The notes under the pieces are model-generated. The model saw only the letters and a list, made by a program, of their open reading frames with translations, had not been told where the DNA came from and made no database searches. A stretch of 64,000 bases of DNA from Undaria pinnatifida (Eukaryota; Sar; Phaeophyceae; Laminariales; Alariaceae), in NCBI GenBank assembly GCA_012845835.1, contig JABAKD010000015.1, positions 1,524,609-1,588,608 of the forward strand. Direction: 5' to 3'. Shown piece by piece: positions 44,253 to 64,000 of this stretch. The translations under genes were made by a program, and so were the position numbers. The number at the start of each line of letters is the position of its first letter. Position 1 is the stretch's first letter.

Positions 44253-44981
44253 AAGTAAAAAAATAGCACATGCATGCCAACGAATATGTTATCGTCCGAG
44301 ATTCGAAAAAGCGGAGATAGTTGGCCGCTGCCTACGCGCATACACGTCGTAAAATATCTACGGAGTAGTCTACACGCGTAGTCTATAGTCTAGACTAGAC
44401 TACTAGTAGTTTTTCTGCTACTTCTGATGAACAATTAGTAAGAACACCAGCCGCCGACGTAATAGTTTACATGGTTATGATAAATAGATGTGGTGCGCTC
44501 GAGATCGATGATATAGGTATTAATATTAGACTAGACTAATAGTTTATCCCTACTCTCTTCTCTCATATTCAATGTGTAGGTCTTGCAGGTCGTGCGCCCC
44601 CTTGGTGGTTGAGCGGCAAAGCGCCGCGCGAAAACAGACCGAAAGATAGCCTACTAGTCTACAACTATGTAGGTTACAAACCAACAGACCCAAGGCTCTC
44701 CTCGCAACTACTGTTCACTGTTCTATACTCTCAATCTACAGTACGAGTATTCGCTATGACGTAACTATACAAGCAGTTATCATGGTTACAATCGACAGAT
44801 GAGGTGCACTCTTTTGAACGCGGTGGGTGGTAACTTCTCGCTGCTCTCACATTTCGTACGCAGGTCCGTCTCTCAGGCCAATTGCCACCTTGTAACATGT
44901 AGAGCTGCGTAGCGTGAACGCAAACAGGCCGAAAGACAGCAGCAACAGGCAACAAACCAACAGACCCAAGGCTCGTCGCTT

Positions 44982-45377
44982 GTGCCCCCTTCCCCCTACG
45001 TGCCCCAGGCTCGTCGCTCGTGCTTGGTACCCGTATTAGTGTTTGGAGTCAGAGGTGTGGCAGTTTCATTTGCGAAAAGGCACATATTTCGCCGCTCGTT
45101 TTATAACAATCCAAGTCTTGAAAATCTAGAAGTAAATCTTGACGATAATATGACGTATGACGATATCCGGTATCTTCACCGACTCCCTGATACCACCCTC
45201 TTTTCAAACCGATACGCGCAGCACCTTGCTGACATTATACTACCATCTATCTACGGACACCCCTTCGGTGTTGTTATACTACTACCCGGATTTATACATT
45301 GCGGTCGCGCTGGGTGTCGAATATCGGCTGGTTGTCGCGTATTTTTCTCTAAATATTTAGAAACGCCTCCTTCGTGA
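44982..45377 (+). CDS. Hypothetical ORF, 131 codons, uncertain
   Basis: The middle (SLENLEVNLDDNMTYDDIRY, LHRLPDTTLFSNRYAQHLAD) is balanced and helix-like, unlike repeat-driven frames nearby. No family recognised and no splice context; could be chance. Confidence 0.25.
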   Translation: MPPSPYVPQARRSCLVPVLVFGVRGVAVSFAKRHIFRRSFYNNPSLENLEVNLDDNMTYDDIRYLHRLPDTTLFSNRYAQHLADIILPSIYGHPFGVVILLPGFIHCGRAGCRISAGCRVFFSKYLETPPS

Positions 45378-45433
45378 GCAACGGTCGATTCCCAGGCCCG
45401 GCGAAAACCATCCGGCGGGAAGCTGCGAATAGG

Positions 45434-45475
45434 GTTGGAGTTAGGGTTGGAGTTAGGGTTGGAGTTGGGACAGGA
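45434..45475. repeat. Telomere-like TTAGGGTTGGAG tract
   Basis: Three units of GTTGGAGTTAGG; gives a spurious Asn-Pro/Ser frame on the minus strand. Confidence 0.75.
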
Positions 45476-46179
45476 CATGGTGGAGGAGTAGGCAGTGTAG
45501 AGTTCAGGGAGGTGAACGGGGACTACGCCTCCAAGTTGTGCTCGAAGGGCAGCGAGGTTCTCGAGCCGAGATGCGGGACCAGCGCAATCAACTAACCGAT
45601 CCACGCCGTACGCCGTTCATTGCCTCACAACGAGCTGTGTGCACGCTTGTGGCACCGGGATGTCAACGCTTTGCGTCGCAACATTTTCACCGTTTTCACC
45701 GACGAGAACTCGCCCCGGGGTAAGAGACCCGAGAGGTTCACGCGCAGGCACACCAACAACAGGCCACACACGCGCAGTAGCGGGATGGGCGAAATCCTAT
45801 TATTGGTCTCTAGTCTAGTCTATAGACTACACGAATCCGGTCGTAGCATGCCTCACTACTACTGTTTGTATGCACGTAGTAGACTAAATAACATCTAACA
45901 GCTACTGTTGTAGTCTAGTCTAGTTGTTTAATTCAGAAATACAACGTGTATTATGAACGGAGTTACTGACTGTAGACTAGTTAGTTGGAGGACGTGTTCC
46001 AAAGGCCAGGCGGACCAGGCAGGAGGAATGGGTTGTTTCCACTGTCTTGGACCACAAAGAGCTCGTTGCACTAGGCACTCTACTAAACAGGTACTACACG
46101 CGCGAGGACCGGCATTTATTTTAGTGTGTACCACCGTGATACTGAGGCGTGCTGCCGGTGAGATAGAAAGGGCACTTCG

Positions 46180-46400
46180 CTATTGGGTCGTTTTTTGTTT
46201 TGTTTTCTCAGTTAGTCACGTCGGTTGCATCTCGCTGAATGTGAGAGGGCAAACTGAAGAAATTCGATGAAAACCGACGGGCAGCGGGACTGCTGACCTC
46301 ACGTGTGATAGCAATGAAGCAACGCACCGGGGGGAGAGAAAGGACAACGCCTCCCCGTGATTGTAGCTTGTCCAGGAGGTTGCTTTCAAAACCTCCCACG
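46180..46400 (+). mobile_element. SINE family S1 fragment
   Basis: TGTGAGAGGGCAAACTGAAG through TTCGATGAAAACCGACGGGC, GCACCGGGGGGAGAGAAAGG and TAGCTTGTCCAGGAGG; lacks the head. Confidence 0.55.
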
Positions 46401-47919
46401 GGGGCGGATGAACGAGACTGAAACGAAAAACCCTGAAACCATTGTTTTCAGTGCCGACTCTGGCCGACTGGCGGTTAATGTTCTAGCTGCTGGTTGATAC
46501 GTTTCTTTAAGCATGTGCACCCGTTATTTTAGTCGTAAACAGGACGAGCAATAATTCAAGGGGCACAACCCTGCACTACTAAAAAAGCAGTACGTACGAC
46601 TACACGTTAGTATTCTTGGTGTACACAGTATACCAGCGATCCTATACTTCGTACATATATTAGACTTAGTCTAATACAGTAGTAGTAGTTTCAACTTTCA
46701 ACAGGTCATCAACGTTTGACAGACTCATATACATAGTCTAATAGTCTATAGTTTTACCGGTGCTTACGCCTATCATTACACGCGCAGATAATACCTTGCT
46801 TGCACGTACATACAGTACACAATGCAGTGCATGCTCGTGAGACGATTCCACGTTCTTACACCCCCGTTGGTTTACTAAGAACGGTATAAAAAGCTCTTAG
46901 TAACTAATAACTACCAGGACCTAGGTACTGTACGACGAAGGAAAGTATGAAGCCGATTTCGAGAGTGGGAGCCCCGCCGGGGGAGTTTTTCTTGAAAAAA
47001 GACGGACACGCAGAAGGAGCCTACATGGCGTGTATGCACAGTTCGACGCGAGGCAACTAGGGAAGAAGTGCTGACCCCTTCTCGAGATAAGAACAAAGGC
47101 CATGCGCCGTAGTAAGAGGGGGGGGGGCGGAGAAGGGCCTGTCATGTATCTCGGATCTGCGTTACAAAAAAAGAGAGGCGAGGCTGAACAAAAAAAAACG
47201 CAAAGATAGTAGTCTAGATGGGATGGGCCTAAACGCGCAAATCCGTCGTTTGCTCGCGAAGGATATCTCCAAAACAATAGACTATAAACAAATAATGACG
47301 TTTTGCAATTGGTTTTCTGCAATATAGACTATAATAAAAACAGTGTAACAAAATGACAATCGCCCAGGCCGACGGCAACCGCCCCTGGTAGGCCCTTACC
47401 TGCCGGGATGAAGGCAGCTTTGTACTTTTCGCTAAAAAAACTCCAGGCTTTGCATGGCAGGGGCACCCGGAAAAAAAGCGCGGCGTATGTTCAACATGGT
47501 CGACTCACCAGATAGCCGAAAACTTACGGATACCTCGACTGGGCGGTAGTATGAGTTGGTACGTAGCAATATCTAGCAATACTACACTAACAGTGAGAAG
47601 ATAACTGCATCCGCCCCCCATCCTCTTCCATGCGCGAATGCGAATTTTACCCCGGCGAAGGTAGACAAAACGTGTTCGGGCGTTCATTCACAGTCGTGCA
47701 AGCGCGACAAATTCGAGAGTTTCTCGTCATTTTTTTTCTGTAGTAGTGACTCCTCCACCGAACCTTAGGCCCTTCAAACACTGCAGCTCGAGAGCTACTT
47801 AGAGCTATTGCAGACAGACCCTCAAGAGCTCCCGAGACCCCGCCCAGTTTGTTCTCTGAGTAAAGCATAAAAACGTAATCGATGTGCACCCCTGTTGCCG
47901 CCACAAAATTTCCACACAT

Positions 47920-48168
47920 CGGACAGATCACGATCAAGATCATCTATAGACTATAATCTACCTGTCGTTATGATACATACTATGTTAGTGCAAGATCTGT
48001 GTAGTACAGATCCAACCCAGCAAAAAATGTTCTATTACGGGTCTTTCAGATCATCCGGGTCTCACCTATTATAGCAACATTATCTATACGCCGTGCAGAT
48101 CATATAGATCAGGGATATGTCCGCCCTGAAATACGTAGATAATCAATAATAGGGATCCGACCTGTCCG
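47920..48168. mobile_element. MITE-like element, family B (inverted copy)
   Basis: TCGGACAGATCACGATC at one end and GATCCGACCTGTCCGA at the other, an imperfect inverted repeat, with internal GATCTGTGTAGTACAGATC. Lies about 220 bp downstream of the TrpRS stop codon. Confidence 0.65.
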
Positions 48169-48388
48169 AAGAGTAAAAACTCCACGAGGTCTTAAACCCC
48201 GTACGTACAACGCACGCTTGGAGTATCACACGCAGTTTGCAAAGACGAGCTTCGATGAAAATCCCCATGTCACAGCTGAAATGTAGTCTTTTTTTAAGTT
48301 GATTTTCGACGAATCTCTCGATCTCATAGCTGAGGTGTCCTTTTTTTTATTTTTGGTGAAATCAAACAAAATTAAGTGCCCTGGCACA

Positions 48389-64000
<15,612 letters not shown>

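Noticed and set aside
45251-45604. Minus frame containing Asn-Pro/Ser repeats after LENLAALRAQLGGVV
   Set aside because: The repeat part is a telomere-like tract; the rest is short and without splice support.
47647-47943. 98-codon minus frame with protein-like middle
   Set aside because: Its start lies within MITE family B and no splice border is convincing.

Overview
The window reads as nuclear DNA of a photosynthetic stramenopile, most likely a brown alga or a close relative. The main reason is a three-exon gene for a fucoxanthin-chlorophyll a/c light-harvesting protein (LHCF type) whose first exon encodes a secretory signal ending in an A-x-A/F cleavage context, as expected for import into a four-membrane plastid. 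Genes here are intron-rich, with small exons (52-315 nt) and introns of 0.7-4.8 kb. Most of the sequence is intron or intergenic DNA full of minisatellites, SINEs, MITE-like elements and decayed transposons. No rRNA gene, convincing functional tRNA gene or prokaryotic operon was seen.

Layout. (1) 1-3422, plus strand: the 3' end of a gene with a leucine zipper split over exons, probably a bZIP factor whose basic region lies left of the window. (2) 6000-12307, minus strand: the complete LHCF gene (226 aa), including a 4.8 kb first intron full of repeats. (3) 12.3-16.7 kb: repeats, retroposon copies, two head-to-head SINEs and one candidate small Cys/His-rich ORF. (4) About 16.77-22.99 kb, minus strand: a decayed Ty3/gypsy-like retrotransposon with recognisable Gag, protease remnant, RT, RNase H and integrase (DD35E) blocks. 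(5) 23-48 kb: no confidently assigned gene, but one strong orphan exon (34.2 kb), a 1375 bp non-autonomous hAT-like transposon with 8 bp target duplication and a 40-41 bp palindrome-centred array, several MITE families, SINEs and many tandem arrays. (6) 48389-64000, minus strand: a bacterial-type (organellar) tryptophanyl-tRNA synthetase split over ten exons; only its N-terminal end is missing, beyond the right edge.

How the genes fit together. The two firmly identified genes both serve organelles: light harvesting in the plastid, and charging tRNA-Trp in plastid and/or mitochondrion. They are on the same strand but about 36 kb apart, and nothing suggests co-regulation. The most unusual structural feature is that tandem arrays lie directly against splice sites of the synthetase gene, and that pieces of intron-exon junctions are locally duplicated in both genes. 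Exon joins were deduced by eye from splice signals, reading phase and family resemblance; no alignment or transcript data were available.
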